A stretch of 64,000 bases of DNA from Halichondria panicea (GCF_963675165.1 NC_087379.1:3290201-3354200); one strand, 5' to 3'; counted from the first letter of the stretch, positions 13,701-26,024 are shown. Made by a program: numbers and translations. The notes: generated by a model from the letters alone, not told the origin.

Positions 13701-16700
13701 CTGTTTACTTGATTTGCTTTGGTTGCTACGTACGTAACAGAGTACAGTACATACAATGTACACTGGTGAAAAGCAGTACATGCACTGCACAAACCTTTAC
13801 TGTTGGAGTCCCCCCATATGGAGACTGGCTCTGAGCTTGTGGTTGTGGACGGGGCAGTCTGAGTCACATGACTAGACTGCTGAGTTGGCAATTTTGACCC
13901 TGGCTGAGTGGGTGTGACTTGTTGCTGTGCTTTCATCATCTGCTGAATCATCATCTGTTGCTGCATAAGGAGCTGCGCGTGGAAAGGAAACATAATTCCG
14001 CACAAAAAATACAAGTAAATTCAGGACAAACAAATGCATCTAGCGAAATAAATTAAAGAGTTTTACAAAAATGCAAACGCACACTACGGCTACAATTACA
14101 GACTCTGTAGTTGTACAATGAACCTGTTGTGGCTGCTGTGGCTGCTTGAAGAGAGCCTGCCAAAACAGCTCCCCTGGTCTGAGGGGAGGGGGTACTTGAC
14201 CACCTGGGGCAAATGGTGGACGGCCCCAAATACGAATGATCTGACCTGAGCAAGTACAGACAACAAATCAGCTGTTAATTCAAAAATACAAGTAGATTTG
14301 TAGACACATAACCTGGTTTATGTGACGTTTGTACACCGTACATGTACATGCAGCAGTTGCTTCTAAAGCAAACACACACAAAATGAAAGAACCAAAGGTG
14401 CTAGTGAAAGCTTTACGACTACATGTAACAAAGGGGTAAAGCTTAGCTAGCTGAATCTACTTAATTAATTTTGCAGGAAATTATGCAAAAGAGTAGAAAT
14501 TATCGACCATGATTATCGACCATACATTGTAATAATGGCTGCTAAACCTTTTGACAGTGCAGCTTTGTAGGTCGATTTTTTCTGCTTTTTTTCACTGGTG
14601 CAACTACCAATAACTAGCGCTCTAATGCAGAGCTACATGCAACTAATAAGCAACGTTCTCTAAACAGATGCTATTGCTATGCACGATTCTGAAGTGACAG
14701 CAATGGCCTTCAATGTGAGCCAAACTAGGTACAACTCGAAAACGAAGCTTAAATCTACAAATTAAAATCTAAAAATCTATCTATACAGAAGCTCTTACAC
14801 TCGTTTCACATTACATGTACATGTACAACCAGGAGTGCTGGTACAGCCATTGAGCAGTCATACACACACACACACACACGATTATACTAAGTACTGTATG
14901 CCTCTGGTGTATGTGCACCGAGGGATAAAATGTGTTATAACATATGTAAATGTATGCAGTGACTGTAATGTATAACGAAGCTCACCAAGAGGTAAGAAAC
15001 TGACATCACAGACTCGTCGCACCATAAGGTCCATAGTGAAGTAGCCAGCATCAAACCACTTTTTCATGTCAGAGGAGCTGAATGGACCTATACAGTGGGA
15101 AATTGCAGAGTCCAGTACATGTAAACACATACTCTTGTGCTATTAGGCGTGGCAACAATATTGGATACGATACACATGCATGCACAAGTGTAGTGTACAG
15201 AGTGTACATACATGTACTACATGTACATGTATACCGAGATTACGCCCACCCAAATTTTGATAGCAAACTTTGAAGCAAATTAGCCTATGCAGGAACTTTC
15301 ACTTAAAAGCGGGGGCGGGCACAATCTCGGTAGAATAGGGTATAGACATTGTATATACATCTTCTTTCATTCCCATGAGCAATTAGTAATTAACCTTGAA
15401 GTTCTCTCTGTGGGTCCTGATAGAGCCATTTGTCCATGTCTTCAGGATTCACAGGAGGGGGAGGGGCTGTTGTAGTGGGTGGAGCCATGTGGAGGGTGTG
15501 GGGGTGGGTAGCTGTGGAGGTAGTGGAAGTAGTGACAGGGTCTCGTGTGAGGGGGGCGGGGCTGGGGACAGGTGTTTCCTCCTCCTCAGTGGATAGGAGA
15601 GCCTCAGCAGCCTGGAGGGGATGACTTACTTGTATCATTTGTACATGGATGTACACATTGTATACTATATATATTATATATTATATATATATTGTATATA
15701 ATATTATAGTATACTATAATTAGTCTTTTCTGAAGCTGATACAGTTGCCTGGGTTTGCTAAAAAACGTATAAACGTATAAACGTGTACATACAATAGATT
15801 TATACAGTGCAGTACCTTTTCAATCTGCTTCATGCGTTCATCCTCCACGCTGGAGGGGGAGGTCACATCGTGTAGACTGCCCTCCTCTGGCCTTGATGTC
15901 TCAAATGAGCTCACCGTCGCGCTATCTGCCGACGTTGCTTGCTCAATAGGAGAGTGATCACCACCAATCAGAGTATCACTCGGACTTTCTTCTCCAGTTT
16001 GTGAATCCATTTTCTCCATCACCTTGCGTCTAAACTCTTCTCTCACCACATGTGAAGTGTTTGGTAAAGGCTGTTTGTCATTGCTACTTGCTACAGAAGA
16101 GTAGCTCATATTAGTTCTGGTTGAATCCTTCTTTTGAGCTTTTGGAGGATTCTGCAACTGCAGCTTCTGCTCCTACATGCACACGTAGTACCATGAGCTT
16201 CAATGAATATATGTATATGTACATGTACATGTACATTGTATATGTCATGCCTTAGATTACACTGGATGCATAGTGTGCACGTTTACATGTGCTGTACAAT
16301 ACCTTTGACTCAGACGAGCTGTCCTTGTTTGGAGGTTTACCATGCTTTCCCTCCTGTACATGTATATCAGTAGCAATATCAACTACATGTACATGTACAA
16401 TACAATGCACGTATAGCCATGGCTATAACCTATTTCACAAGAAATTCTTCACAGGTTATCTGAATATCATGCAAGAGCACGAGTGACAACCCACGTGTAG
16501 TGACTAGACAACTTGCACTCCCAAAACTGTCACTTTGTACAGAAAGCAAACATCACACTTCACCTTGTACACTACATGTACGCTAACATGTACACAACGT
16601 ACATGTAGAAGCCACCCACATGCATTTCTACAGTGTACAGTACACGTTCAATTATTTGTACGAGATTAAGAAATATATCACAGTGATAATTTACATATAC

Positions 16701-19001
16701 ATGTACTGTAGTGCACCTTGTGAGTGCTGAATTTTCCTGAAGAATCGAAAGTGCCTACAGAAGAGATGGTAACTGCATCGTCACTGGCCCACTCTGGCAA
16801 AGCTTGCCATTTCTTCTCGCCCTGGCCATCCTTGTCCTTCCAACCTGCTGACGGTGGCTTGCCTGCAGTCGGGATGGGGATGGGGTAGACACACTATACA
16901 GATGCATAGAAAAATCATCTTTAATGACAGGCTTCACAATGTGACGACTCAGCATTACATAAACTCATTGCTAAATAGGAGTGGGCGATAATAGAAGGAC
17001 GCACACATACACATGCCCATCAGTGCACAATGTGGCTATAAAGTATCATGTGAACCATGCAAAGCAATACAATAAGTGACATGTTAATTCAGTGCACTGA
17101 AAGCACACTTTGAGATAGCCAATACAATACTTTGTGTGCATGTTTAGACTTATCTTAACTTGTGCCACAAACCCGCAATGTAAGCAGTCGTACGTACCAA
17201 AGTGGGCATGTTCATCACAGAAACAATATACATGCCGTACAGGTAAACTAGAGTACTGAGTGCAGACTCTCAGCATTAATTTGGGGTTTAGCATAATCTA
17301 ACGAGCAGACGTCTTTTCGGGAGTACTCGTTTAGTAGATCTAAATGTGGTAATCCCGTATGGTGTAATGATTTACTAACAAAACCTGGTAACACTATGAC
17401 AGTCAGGTGAGCAGACTCAGAATACACAGACAGAACGATAGACAGACTGACCGACAACAATAACCAGTGGCGCTGCAGTGCGCCTCGAGTTATTACAATA
17501 CCTCGAGTTATTACAAGCAATCAACATGCCTAACCTGGGCTTGGAGGGGGGTGCCAGTGATTGCCCCATTCCTCTTCCTCTGACGTGCTCGGATTACGCC
17601 AGTTCCCATCACGAGAGGCCCTAGACATGCCAGCACGCCCACCACCAGCAAACCCACCACCACGACCTTCTGACCACTCCCCTGAAGCACGGTTTCCATA
17701 GTAAGCAGCTGAGTGGTCTTCGGGGTAACTAGTACTGCGATGGTAGTCTCCACGACCTCTACCTGTATAGCGGGGTTTCAAAAATTGAGCATGTCATCCA
17801 TGGATACATAATTATGCATTGTGTGTGAAGTTCAGACAAGTGTGACAGTGAGGAGGTTCAATGTCACAATCGGCCAGTGTACAGTGTACAACAAAGAGTT
17901 TTCAATATACATTACACATTCTAACAACAGTGCAGTAAGCTTATTGCATGTGCAGATCGTACAGTATAAAATACGTCTTGTACTAAATACAGTACATGTA
18001 CATGCATTTTTAACTGCTCTATAATGCAGCCTATGACTCACCCCTGCCCCTGCCTCCTCTGTTGGGGTAGTAACCTCTTGCTGATCTGATTCCATACACA
18101 GTCCCACTGTTCACACCACCGGATATAGCGATCTACATGTAACATGTACAAGAAGAGAACACAGTGCTACAGGACATTCTCAGGTATGCACACTGCGTCG
18201 GTGGTGGTTGGTACTAACTACATGTATTTCCAGACAAAAAAATAATCACCTCTTAGGCCTAGTTTACCACATGTTAGGCTGCATAAGGAACACAATTGGC
18301 TAAATTTCCCCACTACGATACATTGTACATTGTATCTATCTAATGATAAATCTGGTATCTGAACACAATAGTCGTACCTGTTCCTCCTCTGCGAGAGGGA
18401 TGAATGCAAGTGGAGTGACCACTTCAATGCGGGTGATTGTGCTGATTGTGGGCAGGTCATTGGGAGGGGAGAATTCATTACTGTACAGCTGCAGCAACTC
18501 CTCTTTGCCATAGCGATACTCGGCCAACTTGAAGTGTAATTTTTTTCCAAGAGGAGTGGTGGGAGTAGTGGTGGACGGAAGTTTGGTGGGGGAGGGGGGA
18601 CCAGCCGGGTTACCACTGGACAGGGACCTCACCCTGCAAGGAATAAACATTGATTTTGAAACACAGCAGCACAAAGTGAAGGCAGGCGGTGGTCTGCCTA
18701 GGCGAGAGTCTCCTCGTGGGACGCATTGCCGACTGATCCCAGGTCACACTAGTGTTTACATGCACATAGAATACACGTGCATGCACGACAATAATGATAT
18801 TATGCTTAATTATAAGTACATGACATGTTTGCCCCGATAATCACACTACTATATTGGTGCTCCCATATCTACCCAGCAGCATGCACTTCTTGCCATAAAA
18901 CTAATTAGGTGCTCCTTATTTGGAAGCAAAACAGTACAGCTGCAATCTGGGAGCAATTTATGGACTCACCATTCAGGACCGAAGTTCATTGTATCAGCCA
19001 T
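7743..19001 (-). CDS. gigyf: GIGYF (GRB10-interacting GYF domain protein)
   Basis: Twenty exons (minus strand): 19001-18970, 18633-18378, 18132-18042, 17762-17535, 16862-16717, 16353-16303, 16172-15816, 15611-15395, 15087-14986, 14245-14124, 13972-13795, 13137-12957, 12453-12200, 12048-11798, 11559-11453, 11336-11192, 10393-10145, 10033-9937, 9638-9472, 7937-7743. All phases match, giving 1,141 residues (vertebrate GIGYF2 is about 1,300). The N-terminus MADTMNFGPEW is family-typical. YRYGKEELL (residues 50-58) fits the 4EHP-binding motif YxYxxxxL-phi. A PEW..GTFDSSG segment (about 225-245) matches the conserved region linked to DDX6 binding. The GYF domain is at about 445-497 (WLYQDP..LQGPFSSSDMKKWF..GYF), followed by long Glu/Arg/Gln coiled coil, a poly-Gln tract, SFLEIQQEQE, and a C-terminal block SFLLEVDSVYEVHDYIKSYL. 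Family role: cytoplasmic scaffold binding PPGF-type ligands and repressing translation with 4EHP. The extreme C-terminus (KKKKKMQKVQL) may continue into an unseen exon. It is divergent from the CCDC50 gene. Confidence 0.93.
8330..8400. repeat. AT-rich palindrome in last GIGYF intron
   Basis: A perfect 20-bp palindrome TTATGATTATATAATCATAA lies between outer inverted arms (GATTTGTTGA and TCAACAAATG). It is probably a foldback or MITE remnant. Confidence 0.55.
8769..9030. repeat. Inverted repeat cluster in GIGYF intron
   Basis: The block GGTCCGACATGCATGCACGA..ACTACAAGTTCAGTGCA at about 8769-8811 recurs inverted at about 8964-9004 (TGAACTTGTAGTGATTCGTG). A third partial copy is at about 8852-8900, where GACATGTACCTAGTC is also shared. 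This is a nested or foldback non-coding element. Confidence 0.6.
9236..9412. mobile_element. MITE with roughly 32-bp TIRs
   Basis: The ends carry AATCTGCTTCCGGAGGAC and its reverse complement GTCCTCCGGAAGCAGATT, with outer GTCAAAATT / GATCTTGAC also nearly inverted. The interior has another inverted pair around CCTCCAACC / GGTTGGAGG. It lies in the intron before the last GIGYF exon, immediately 3' of exon 19. Confidence 0.75.
10927..11153. mobile_element. MITE, CAGGGTGTCA family, copy 1
   Basis: It starts CAGGGTGTCACACAGGATTT and ends CCCCTGTATAACACCTTGG. The core AAAGGTCAACTGTTATTTCA and poly-G/poly-C stretches are shared with the copy at 42378-42567. Fragments similar to its right half occur at 55913-55985. 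It lies in an intron and has no coding capacity. Confidence 0.75.
13207..13611. repeat. 81-bp minisatellite, five copies
   Basis: Five tandem units start at 13207, 13288, 13369, 13450 and 13531, each beginning TCATGTATATGGGACAATTA. The copies are almost identical; unit 3 has a visible T-to-A change. The unit is 27 codons long and open on both strands, so it makes repetitive ORFs (13156-13737 + and 13172-13657 -). It sits in the GIGYF intron between exons 13972-13795 and 13137-12957, and skipping it preserves the alignment to GIGYF. Confidence 0.95.
15660..15722. repeat. AT palindromic low-complexity tract
   Basis: About 60 bp of alternating TA/AT runs (TATATATTATATATTATATA) can fold on themselves. 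It lies in the GIGYF intron upstream of the GYF-domain exons. Confidence 0.7.
17390..17515. repeat. Dispersed repeat fragment
   Basis: It contains CAGGTGAGCAGACTCAGAAT followed by ACACAGACAG and ends GCGCCTCGAGTTATTAC. Similar ends occur at 26847-27499 (TATTCTGAGTCTCACTCGCC, and GCGCCTCGGGTTATG) and around 8437-8470. It is one end of a dispersed element family. Confidence 0.5.
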
Positions 19002-19325
19002 AATAACCTTCAACACACAGGTGAAAAGGATATTTTGCTTGACGTTTTGAAGAGAAAACCAAAGTTCAGTAGTGCAGACTCGACAATGTACATGTGCATT
19101 CACTGTCAATTACTCTATTTATCCGAAACAAGATTTCCGTTCACAATAATTTCCATTAATTTTATGAATTTACACGCCCATACAGATAATGGCTTCTGCA
19201 CACAGCTAATTAACTAGCTAGCATATTTAAGTGTTGGCTCATACATCTTATATACATGTAGATAAAGTAAAACTGAACTCTGAGATCGAGAGAATTATAT
19301 TGTCGGAGCTACTTCTATACACAGC
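19002..19325. promoter_or_regulatory. Bidirectional promoter region of GIGYF and CCDC50-like gene
   Basis: Only 324 bp separate the GIGYF ATG (minus strand, 19001) and the CCDC50-like ATG (19326), so both 5' UTRs and core promoters must share this interval unless upstream non-coding exons exist. No individual binding site can be named. Confidence 0.6.
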
Positions 19326-22300
19326 ATGGCTCTAGTAGAAGAAGACTTGCCTGGAGTAAACAAAGGTAATCAAAACTAGCTAAAAATTTGTTCTATTGGC
19401 TCATATCTCATGATGCTCCTTATACATGTAGGCCACAAGTTAAGTAAGTACACTGTATAGCTATTATAAATCATGTAGATCTATGTGCTGTATTGGAGCT
19501 TGTTCTATCCATGTGCAGTGAGGTCAGACTTCCAAGTGCGTGAGGATGAGTCCTTGGCCCATCGTCTCCAGGAGGAGGAATGTGAGCAGCCAATTACACA
19601 CTTCATTACATATTATTATCTACATTGTACAATGCAGGCTGCTATTTATGTATCTGTGTGCAGGGACCCTGTATCATAATTATTGTAGTCTCGTTACCAT
19701 ATTTGTGTGTGTGGCCTCAGGTCTAAACAGTAGTTGTAGCTGCCAAAAAAACAAGGTAGTTCCACCATGTCCACTTCTTGTTTTGATTTGATTCGACTTA
19801 TCATAATTATGCTATACACACCGCCATTTTCAATTTGTAGGTGTTTTTTTTGCTGTTTGCAGGGATTTCGTGTAAATACAGCTGCTTAAATATGGCATTG
19901 TTCATGATGTATATGTTAAACAAGTTTTACCTCTAGAGCAAGAGTGCCATATTATGTATTACTGTTGTGTCAGAAATAGGCAACTTTGCATTACAGTCTG
20001 TTTGGGTCTAAAATAAAGTATTGTGTGATGTTTAGCTGTGTGTACATGTACACGCAGTTTTTCACTTTACACGTCTGTAGTTTGTACCGTATTATTGCAA
20101 TTTTGATATTTTTGCACGCTTTGTAACAATAAAATCACAAATACCTACATGTATATCATTACTTATATGACATCACGATCCTCGCCAGAACGCAAAGGTT
20201 AGATCGCAAAGTCTGCTGATTTAGCTCATTCTGATTTAGCTCATTCGCAAAAATGTTCACCTGCAAAATATTCTAGTACCGTATATCTTCTAATTTATCG
20301 GACACTTCTAATTACCCCGGACACTCTTTTGGGCAATTTTCGTTGTTCTAATACAACGGACACTCCAGTACTTTAATATTACATTTGTTCTAAATATCCG
20401 GACAATACCTTGAAAAGTTGAGTTATCATTCATAGACGGCAAGTAAGACTTACAGTACTGCAGTTAGATAGCTTTGATTAGCTAGTTTTAGATAGCTAGT
20501 GCAACTATTCAGTCGTACCCTGTTCTATTAAACTTAGCTAGCTCGCATGCAGCTGCTTGCTTGTTCTAATTATTCCGGACACTTCGCATGCTCTATAAAA
20601 ATCTGTTCCAATTATACCCGGACAATTTCCAAAATAATTATTTTTTGCTGTCCGATAAATTAGAAGATATACGGTAATACTTATTCGGTACATGTACATT
20701 GTATATAGGTGGTATTTATTGTACTTATATATAGGGTAATTTTTGCAGTTGCAACTACATGATTGTATAGACATTGTAAGGGGAATAACGAGCGTTGAGT
20801 TGAGCTACATCTTTGAGCTCTGCCTCTGAAACGCAAATATTCACCTACCATGTCCATGTCTCATAGACTCTGGCAAATTGTACATGGAAGCAATAATTAT
20901 GCTAACCCCCACGTTTCGCACCCACCCATCCACACACACAGTTGACGACCACTACAACTCAAATGTGCAGGTGCGTCGCACTGCGAGGGTGGATGCCAAT
21001 GTAGCCATTGGCATGCAAAAGGCAGAAGTGGACCGGTTTAAAGCTGAGGAGCAGATCAGGAGGAGAGAGCTTGAGGAAAAGTGGGTATAGGGGTAATTTC
21101 TAAGTTAAAGATCAAACAACGTTTTGTCCTAGATGCATGAATTTATACTGTAGATGGAAACTACTTTGAGTCTATGCACTCCTGATGTTAGCAGTGAATG
21201 TAATACCGGGTACATTGTAGAATGATCAGATCCTCTGTACTCAGTTTTCATTGTGTACACGTATACCCCACGTGATTTATGCATTACCCTGTCACCTATA
21301 GAGAAGAGCGAGACAAGGAGCACGCTGCACAGCTGGCACGAAAGATAAAGGAGGTAATTGATGATAATCTGATAGTGTATCTGCGTATCAATTACCCCTT
21401 AACCATGATTGGAAATCCTACCATTGTAAGTGTCTCTAATGTTGTGTTACGTACTTTTTAGGAGGAAGAGGTACACAGAGCCATGAAGATGCAAGATGAA
21501 ATTATGGCCAAGAAACTTTTCGAACAGGAACAAGAAACGTATGCTGTTATAGATGCACACCCCAGTTTGTACTACCCCAGTTTGTACTCACACATAACAA
21601 TTTCCCTTTGGTTTCCCCTAAACTCCATAGTATTTTGTCGTTGCCAGTATGCAGGTCTCTTTATAAGCACATAAAATGTAGTCTCAGCATGTACACGTGC
21701 ATGTAAGTACATGGTGAAAATGAACTTCATTCATACATAACATTATTAATTTTGTGTAGGGTTATTAAGCGCAAACGTCAGGAACAAGAAGACAGTCGAT
21801 TTGCCAGACAGTCGTCTCTCCATGAGGAGCAGTCGATCCGAGAGCGTCGCCAAAAGGAGCTTCAACTCTCTGAACAAGAGGCCCGACGATTGGAAATGGA
21901 AGAAGGACATAAGTTGGAGAGGAAGCGACGTGACCAGAGTCTCTCAGAGACAGAAGCACGAAGACTGTATGAGCTGCAGAAACAAGCTCTTGAGCGCAAG
22001 AAGAGAGAGCAGTCACTGTCAGAGGATGAAGTTAGGAGGATGAGGCAACTGGAGCTGGGAGCTAAGGGAGCAAGCAGCCCTCACCGTGGAAGGTGGGTCA
22101 TCAGCATTGCACAGGCAATGTATAGTACGTGTGTGTGAACTGTATGTCATTGTACGTGCATCTCAATCAATATTAATTAACCATGCGTGTGTGCATATAC
22201 TCGTGTACATATCAGCTTCACTAGTGTTGTTAGTCCGGTGACCTTTGGCCGCAATAGCAAGGTGGCATTTCAGATAAGAACCGCAGCTAATTCGCGGGTC

Positions 22301-25300
22301 CTATCTCAAGTCCAATAGCTGGATAATTAATTGGCATTGTATGCTCTCTCTCTCTCGTGTGTAATCCAGTTTTCATTTGCCAAATCAAACTCAAAACGAC
22401 ATATCCGGTAGTATTGTACGTACATTAAACATCTGGTTTGGGGGCAGCCAGAACTGACCAGTATACGGAATAGCGAGGTGGCCGCATTTCAGGGCGTGTT
22501 TTGTGCACTTTTGATCTAGCTACCAATCCGTGCCAAACGAAACGGCCAGTATATCGAGGTTACCGTAATTCAGAGAGCCGGATTAGCGAGAGTCTACTGT
22601 ATCTACATACAACCTACATTTGTTTAGTTTAGGCTAGTGTTTTGTCAACATTTGTGGGTCATTGATCAATGCCATTCTGTATGGCATGATCTAATTTCAC
22701 CTCCCCTTGATGCATATGCTCATGAAGTCATAATACTGTTGATGCATCCTTTAATTGCATGACTCATCCAAACACAGACTACTTCTCCTGCTGTTAAATG
22801 TACGTTACACCATGCATATAATGTTTGTGTTTTCTGTGCAGCCCATCTCAAGGTGGACCAGCATCCCTCCCTCCTGGAGGTAGCCAACGTGCTTCCCAGA
22901 GAGGAAATCCCTCAGCATCACTGCCTCCCGGAGCTTTGTCCAATGCTACTAGGCATCACAAAGAATCAGGTACAGTACAATCATGAATGAACACTACCGT
23001 TTCCTTCAAAAGTCTGTACTATCGACGCTGTAAAGATGTACCTAGCCTCGATTCCAGGCCGCTCTCAATTGAGAAAGACAGCCTGGTATACACTGTCTGC
23101 GCATGCGTCAATTGCCCCAAGAATCTTGGGGATCGAGATATCTTAGTTAGTATAATTATATTGTATGTTTTACAATGATGTCATTGCACAAATCATAGCA
23201 GTTTTTAATAAATAACACATACTTACAACATTTAAGGCCTAGAATAGTGACTAGTTTTGCTTCTACTTCTCTTCTGCTCTTGCTCACGCTCTCTCCAGTG
23301 TTGAAAAGTCAGGTTTTGTCTTCTTTTATACTGTGGTAGAGTGGTGGGCGTTTTTCTGTCAGTACCGACCGGCTCTGGCAAGTCTACTTGCTTCCAGACG
23401 CTTGTTTGATGCCATCTCAGTAAGATCAGTGGTCCTCGTATGAGTCTAGAATTGTGATGGCGATTTCTCTCGCTTAACGTGACACTAACAACCACGTGGG
23501 TGACCATATTACAAAAGGTTAATTGATAAATTACAAAGAACAAATTTATTATTGAATCCACCCACGCGCAAACAGTGGTTACCAGGCCCTCTAGTGAGAG
23601 GGGCTGAGATCGAGGCTAAAATGTGCCTTAACATTTATAGCGTGTACATGTACATGGTTGGCTGTTGACGAGAATTTTACGTACATGTATGTAGCTGCTG
23701 GTGCCACGTTATCTCTGCATGTGCCCGGTACATGTATACATTGTTTTATATAATTGATGGTCACCATACATGTGTATGTTGTGCAGTTGACTATGTTGGA
23801 TCTCCTAGTTCAAGTATCGGAGCCTCCTCTGTTCCTGGTGGGGAGGACTTTCAATTGCCGTCCTATGATGATCTCGTTGGAGGCAATCACGATGATGAAG
23901 AAGAAGAGCATGTAATGGATGAGAATGAGCGAATAGCCTTGCAAGAGGCAGAGGATGAAAGAATGGCTCGTCAGCTGGCACATGGAGTCGATGGTGCAGA
24001 GGTAGTGTGTGTGTGTGGGGGGGGGGGGGGAGTAGTAGAGATAGTCATGTGATAATATAATGAGTTGGTCTGCAAATGCTGGTGTATGTGTTGATTCAGT
24101 GGGGGAGGGTGTCATGTAGCCTGTGAACATTATAATAATAATAATAAGTGAGTGTCATTGTAATTGTGTTTCTCCTACTGCAGCGGGAGAGAAGGGAGCG
24201 TGAAGATATGGTACGTGAGAAACTGTCAGTTTATAATTTCCTCAAGTCATTACATGATAGTCAGTCCTAACATAATTATTATGCTCTAACTCCTAAGGGA
24301 TATAGAATGTCCCTTACACAATGTTTGCATATAATGTATGTAATAATCAATAGTTTATAAGTACTAGGACTAGGTCATTGTGCGTGATGCTGTACCATTC
24401 ACCACCGCACAGGAGTTTGCCAGGAAGTTGCTTGAACAGGAATCCAAGGGGAAACAAAAGACGCAGTCTCCACATCACCAGGATGATGTGGTGAGCTACA
24501 ACTTCGACTTTAATTTGGGGACTCCACAGTATTTACATAATTATTGCTTGACTGGCACGAACAATAGGGAGCTTTAGTCAACTTTAATGGTTTGCTGTGA
24601 ATCAGTCACTGAAACCAAAACAACAAGCTGGTACAATTAAACTGTCATAAATGGCATGCTGAAACACATGCTACATACATGTATGTGCAGGAGCTGGCTC
24701 GGCGGTTGCAGCAACAGGAGGTGGCATCCAGACAAAAGATGAAGCAGCAGAGGGCACAGTCATTGGACCAACCAGCACCCACCTTGCCTGGAGAGGATGC
24801 TGCCAGTCTGGTTAGTTCAACCCTTACATACATGTACGTGTACATGTACTGTTTTTGTGTTATCACAGGAGCTGGCCAGACGTCTACAGAGAGAAGAAGT
24901 TATGAGACACCGTCAGTTGAAGCAACAGAAGCTAGCCCAACAGAGAGTGATGAGTGAAGCTGAGGCTCAAAAGAGACATACACCTCCTATGGAGCCCACA
25001 AGACAGCAGCAGACATTCCCGCAGCCGTCCAGATCCCAGCAACCTAAAGAGACCAAACCACCCCCTAAACAAGTCCAGTACTCCTCACAGACTGCTCGGT
25101 CATCAGCTACCCAGTCACCTGTGCACACACAAGGGCCACCTCAAGCTGGGAACCCAGAACAGGTATTAAGTTATTGACTGTACGTAGCGATTCTACCTCT
25201 CATACGGTGTTCCCCACCCATTTAGAGTGTGCTGACTGCATACCAGCCGGCCATGACAGGCTATCAGGTTCCTCTGGCCTCTCATACAGGATCAGTAATA

Positions 25301-25357
25301 CCTCAAGCAAGACCCTCTTACAAGAGAGATCCTGGCAAGAAGAAGGGAAAAAAGTAA
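19326..25357 (+). CDS. ccdc50-like: CCDC50-like coiled-coil protein (Ymer family)
   Basis: Thirteen exons: 19326-19365, 19519-19581, 20942-21080, 21302-21353, 21462-21538, 21760-22092, 22842-22969, 23787-24001, 24184-24210, 24413-24490, 24691-24810, 24869-25162, 25226-25357, with consistent phases and 565 residues. The N-terminal block LPGVNKVRSDFQVREDESLA, then HRLQEEE and DDHYNSNVQ, matches the CCDC50 N-terminal domain. That family is a ubiquitin-binding, phosphorylated regulator of EGFR trafficking and NF-kB signalling in vertebrates (family knowledge). Residues about 60-235 are strongly charged coiled coil with repeats of SLSE(T/D)EARR type. Three short exons each encode an ELARRLQQ(E)E-type heptad segment. 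The tail is Gln/Pro-rich and ends basic (DPGKKKGKK). Human CCDC50 is shorter (about 306-482 residues). The intron after exon 2 holds the family A element at 20279-20674. Confidence 0.85.
20279..20674. mobile_element. TIR element, family A, copy 2 (complete)
   Basis: A 396-bp element whose ends CCGTATATCTTCTAATTTAT and ATAAATTAGAAGATATACGG are reverse complements, flanked by TA on both sides. It is inverted relative to the copy at 1-378 and very similar along its whole length. It carries the same iterated CGGACA/TTCTAAT motif. It lies in intron 2 of the CCDC50-like gene. Confidence 0.88.
22205..22602. mobile_element. MITE, family C (TCTACTGTA end), copy 1
   Basis: It ends GGATTAGCGAGAGTCTACTG and contains AAACGACATATCCGG, GGGGCAGCCAGAACTGACCA and GCCAAACGAAACGGCCAGTA. 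The same ordered blocks occur at 34876-35237 and, inverted, at 59806-60165. The left boundary is uncertain. It lies in an intron of the CCDC50-like gene. Confidence 0.65.
23036..23622. mobile_element. Element with CTAGCCTCGAT / ATCGAGGCTA ends
   Basis: The left end is CCTAGCCTCGATTCCAGGCC and the right end GAGATCGAGGCTAAA, about 585 bp in all, within an intron of the CCDC50-like gene. The terminal GCCTCGAATCCAGGCCTAG also occurs alone near 7067. A minus-strand ORF at 23561-23232 is present but not recognisable. It is probably a non-autonomous transposon. Confidence 0.5.
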
Positions 25358-25804
25358 TTGACAAACTAATTGTGCATGGCTGCTCGTTTTCCCTGTCTTC
25401 CCCAAAACTCTTATTTTTATGACAATAAGTAAAAAAGAGTTTTAGTAATGCTCTGCTTCTGTACATAAAGTACTTGTATGTTTATATATACTGTGTGAAT
25501 GTCAAGCATGCATAATTGTTTGGCTGTATTTCCAGGAGTACACTCCTGGTATTCGTAAATTGGTTTGTATGAATAACGCTCATTGTATTCTTCACATAAC
25601 TTCTCCACGTGCACTGTGATCGGCAAACTCTGCATGTATATAATTATAATTATGAGTAGTAGCACCATTAAAACGCATTGCATGCATGGTAATGAAAAGT
25701 TATAGCTACATGTATCACTATGTTTGTTACAAAACACCTCAAAGCTATTGGTTATTTATATAGTAAGTCTTTTGTACGTATGTATAGACTCAAAGCAATT
25801 TAGT

Positions 25805-26024
25805 ACTGTATAGCGGGTATTAATTTGAGGCACTATATTGTCACAGATTGCTTAAACTAAACATTTTGTAGATTTTATTTTCGAGGAAAGACGTTCAAAT
25901 GATGACCACCTCCAACAGTAGAGGTATTTTGATACCGGAAAAGTAACCCTATTTTCGAAGTTCAATCCTCGAAAACCTTGAAAATTTTAATGCCTCAAAA
26001 ATTGGTTGGTATCTTTGCTGTAGG
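25805..26024. mobile_element. Degenerate MITE related to the 6952-7235 element
   Basis: It starts CTGTATAGCGGGTATTAA and contains the inverted pairs ATTTTCGAGG / CCTCGAAAA and GAGGCACTA / TGCCTCAAAA. The right end is degraded. The block TTTTGATACCGGAA is shared with 58458-58594. Confidence 0.5.

Noticed and set aside
13156-13737. Long ORFs on both strands with 27-residue repeats
   Set aside because: They arise from the 81-bp minisatellite inside a GIGYF intron. Skipping the region joins two exons that align with GIGYF; there is no other coding evidence.
23232-23561. Minus-strand ORF in a CCDC50-like intron as a transposase
   Set aside because: It lies inside an inverted-ended element, but no catalytic motif or similarity is recognisable.
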